The notes beneath the pieces are model-generated. The model worked only from the letters and a program-made list of their open reading frames with translations. It had not been told where the DNA came from and ran no database searches. This document shows positions 61,020 to 64,000 of a stretch of 64,000 nt of DNA, one piece after another. Within the stretch, counting starts at the first letter, position 1, and each line of letters opens with the position of its first letter. Position numbers and translations under genes: made by a program. The stretch is from Atherix ibis (taxonomy: Eukaryota > Arthropoda > Insecta > Diptera > Athericidae): assembly GCA_958298945.1 (NCBI GenBank), contig OY282609.1, forward strand, positions 64,390,220 to 64,454,219, given 5' to 3'.

Positions 61020-62929
61020 TTTTGAAGTAAATAAAACATTTATAAAAATTATAGGTAATTATGCACATACGAAGACGTCAATTAAAAATTGAATTTGTAA
61101 CTAAAACACAAATATAATTCGGCGCATTTGAATAAGTATCACATTCCTCGGAAAAGCTGCAATTGTATTTAAAAATTCTTTCTTAATATTTAATTTTATA
61201 TGCACATTAATTAATAAATACAAGCAACTTCATTTAAAATAGCGAATAACAAAATGCCAGAATGCTGCGAATGGTATGAATATTAGGCAAATATGTAATT
61301 TTCTACCTTTAACTACTTTATAGTTATTAAGAAAAAGATACTTTTACTACATATATAGAGAATGTCAATCAAAAAATCATTTTAATTTGTATATGAAATC
61401 TACCACATGGTATTAATTATATTGCTTACATTAAATCTAAAGTGCTGTGAAGGATGGAAAAGGGTAGTTGAAGATAAACGATACGAAATCACTCCATGGA
61501 TTATGGCGGGTAGTGAGTTTAGAATTTGATACCAGTGTGTTGGTATCTTTCTACCAATAATGCCACTGACGGGCCTTACTTATTAGTTGATTAATGGCTT
61601 TTTGAAATTTGATGTTTGATTTTGATTTAATTAAAGTTTTTTAATTAAACTTCCGGACCAATTTTAGAAATTCTTATTATTCGTATTTTGTTGTTGAGGA
61701 TTGCTCCAATTTTGTTTTCGTACTCGTATTGCCATTATCCACCCATACCGTTTGGTTGAGAATATAAACCGTCTCATCGACTCATCGTCTAGCATGTAAC
61801 TTATTACCGGTATACCTACATGACTCTTGTGTACAATAGCTTATACATTTAGGCATACATATCGTATTATACATAATAAATATTTTATACACAAATAAAA
61901 TTAAGGGAAATTAATAATAAATATAAGTGTGTGTGTTTATGCAATGACAAAATAGCTTTCAACCCAGGAGCGAAACAATTCTGTATAAAACATAAATTCG
62001 TAATTTTGATCCTGCCATATCAAATTGCTTCATTATTATTATTACACGAATTGTTATTATTTCGTATCCACACGTACTTCTATATAATTTGTCATATACA
62101 TACATACCTATAAACTCATCGTTGAGTCGATGCCAATTAACTGGAGTTAGTCAGCTTTGCCCCCGCCCTCTCACACTAGATGTGTACTTAGATTACTGTG
62201 CAATTTTAAAATTTTAATGTTATTAAGTTTTATTATAATTGACACCTGATTCTAATTAGGTTGATTGTTTGAAACGTGAACCGATTAATAATCGAAACGA
62301 ATGTTAATCAAAATTTAAATTCATCCAACTAGTCTGACAGCCCAAACAGGTAGAATTATGAGACAGCAATGGTAATTTTTCATAAATTTCTAATGTGTTT
62401 ATTCGGCTTATCTTTCATTTTTTTTTCTCTTCTCCTTATTTAATGAGCTTATGTTATACAAATTTTTCCTTTTTTTTATTTCAACTAATAATGTTACACA
62501 TGAATATTAATATTTATAATTTTAAATACCAAATATTATTACGTATTATGAAAAACAAATACATTATTTATGTTAGAAATTTACAGAAAGGACATCTTTT
62601 TGACAATGATAATAGACTTAGATAAATCCTATATAAACAAAATCATAATATATAAAAATGTATATTTTTTTTTATAAAAAATTGGTCATTTGAAAACCTT
62701 AAATTCAGAAAGCGATTTGTAGGTTCTTGGTTAAGTTAATATAAAGAATTATCCAATTTGTGCTTTGGAAGATAAAGTTGAATAAAACATCTTTAAATTC
62801 AGATTTGTAGATTGCCATTGTGCAGTAATATAATTTTATTCAAATAGGCGTATGCAACTTCATGCATATCTTTTTGATAAGTTAACAAGATAGATTTACA
62901 AAAGATAGTCCAACTGCATCAAATTGCAC
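61020..62929. other. AT-rich block without a recognised gene
   Basis: No exon or element was recognised. A TACTCGTA octamer is at 61721. Confidence 0.5.
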
Positions 62930-63330
62930 CATTTTGGAGGCCAATTGACATTACCAAATCTCAAAATTACGCGGTCTGAGAACTTTTCGCGGAATAAAGT
63001 CAAAATTTGTCTTATTTCGGTATAGATTGTGGCACCGTTTTCTTGAAACCAAATATAGTTCAGATTTAAATCTTCAATTTAAGGCTAAAAAAATTGGTAA
63101 TTATACGACTATAGTGGTCAGAATTTACAGCACTGGTATTTCGTTTTTCAGAGCAAAATAACTCCGGACAGTGACTGTGGAGAAGCCACTGCATCCGAGA
63201 AAATAATCCTCATGGCTAAAGAAAAGTTCCTCTTATCGTTGCTACTGCAGAATCACCAGTTTTGCAGAAATTTTTTACAATTTGACGAGTTGTTCGATGG
63301 TTAAACGATCCTTAAAATAAAATGGCAAAC
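62930..63330 (-). mobile_element. eroded DD41D-type transposase fragment
   Basis: The minus strand gives AVNSDHYSRIITNFF near 63090-63140, then EDLNLNYIWFQENGATIYTE (about 63010-63075), then FREKFSDRVILRFGNVNWPP near 62935-62995. These match, in order, the VTVNGDRY, DMWFQQDGATCHTA and GDVNWPPRS blocks of the family. The second catalytic residue of QQDGA reads Asn (QENGA). The element is old and its ends are lost. Confidence 0.7.
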
Positions 63331-64000
63331 AAATGCTACCTTTATAAGCATATATTATATGTTTGACAGTTGACAAATGACGAAGCTATACTTTTCAAAG
63401 CATGAAATGAATAACCCTGTATTATTCTATTTAATAAATCTAAAATATTTATATCGAAAACTAACTATCAAATAAATACAAATAATTATTTTTTGTTTTT
63501 TTTCATGTTATAAATGAAAAAAATCAAAACAATCGAAAAGTTTTTCTCTGTCTTTATATGTCGTTTATGTCAAAGTCCATAATTTTATATTTTCTGTTAT
63601 GCTGTTTTCGTTTTTCTTCCAATTTTTATCTTTTTTAATATTTGCCAGAAATAATCTGAGAAAAAAAGTATAAATGAAACAGAAAATCATCCTTAATCAA
63701 CCACCTAACATACAAAGTCAAACATAACACAAACATGATCCAAATTCAATCAATTAATGAAATAAGGGAATGTGTAGAGAAGTTTATAAATTTTCTTCTT
63801 TTCATATACGAGTAGTATAAATATCACGAGTAATAATATTATATATGTAAGTTCTACGGTATCAGTTATGTTACGAATAGTATCATCAAAAGTTATAAAA
63901 TATTATTTGTTATTTATGCTTTTTCTACTTTTATTATTTAGCTGATGTTGTAATTCAATCAGAAGGACATGTGTAATAGCCCATTACAAACATTATTAGC
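63331..64000. other. AT-rich right edge of the window
   Basis: No gene was recognised. A TACGAGTA octamer is at 63807. Confidence 0.5.

Noticed and set aside
1..64000. CRISPR arrays, bacterial operons, rRNA genes or integrated viral genes
   Set aside because: No regularly spaced repeats, ribosome-binding-site-led gene strings, rRNA-like sequence or viral protein motifs were seen.

Overview
This is nuclear DNA of an insect, most likely a higher fly (Diptera, Schizophora, possibly a tephritid fruit fly). The evidence is strong AT richness, spliced genes with GT..AG introns, a LIM-only gene that closely resembles Drosophila Beadex/dLMO, a Jockey-clade LINE and many mariner-type DNA transposons. 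There is no sign of bacterial gene organisation and no CRISPR array.

Two host genes can be supported. On the minus strand at 22866-23779 are two coding exons of a LIM-only transcriptional co-regulator (Bx/dLMO type): a low-complexity Gly/Asn-rich N-terminus and a complete first LIM domain, split by a 438-bp intron. The second LIM domain is not visible in the window, so the gene probably continues past the left edge across a transposon-filled intron. On the plus strand at 32904-35943 is a complete ten-coding-exon SLC5-family sodium:solute symporter of 588 residues, with every splice phase consistent.

The rest is mainly mobile-element debris in AT-rich DNA. At least five mariner (D,D34D) lineages are present. 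Family A (ITR CGAGGGTCGTTCAATAAGTC) has seven copies at 29, 11499, 14091, 20529, 36257, 49958 and 53945 plus a terminal fragment at 22016. Its sister family B (ITR CGAGGGTCATTCAACAAGTA) has copies at 6164 and 27412 plus a fragment at 4799. A third lineage (ITR TGAGGTCTGTTCAAAA) lies at 3909 and 30587, mauritiana-type copies lie at 44726 and 59779, and a mellifera-type copy at 57482. A Tigger/pogo element (19304-22460) holds a nested mariner. Four eroded pieces of a DD41D-type Tc1/mariner-superfamily element lie at about 3345, 26086, 30060 and 62930. Three LINE remnants are visible (about 7740, 26840 and 51700-55795); the last two are interrupted by mariners. No transposase ORF is intact. The copy at 27412 is closest, with one homopolymer indel near its C-terminus.

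No wholly new system was found. The observations most worth following are a possible composite mariner bounded by two outward-facing ends (11499-15337), at least 21 occurrences of the octamer TACGAGTA/TACTCGTA outside the mariners, the nested insertions that order transposon activity in time, and the near-intact family B copy.
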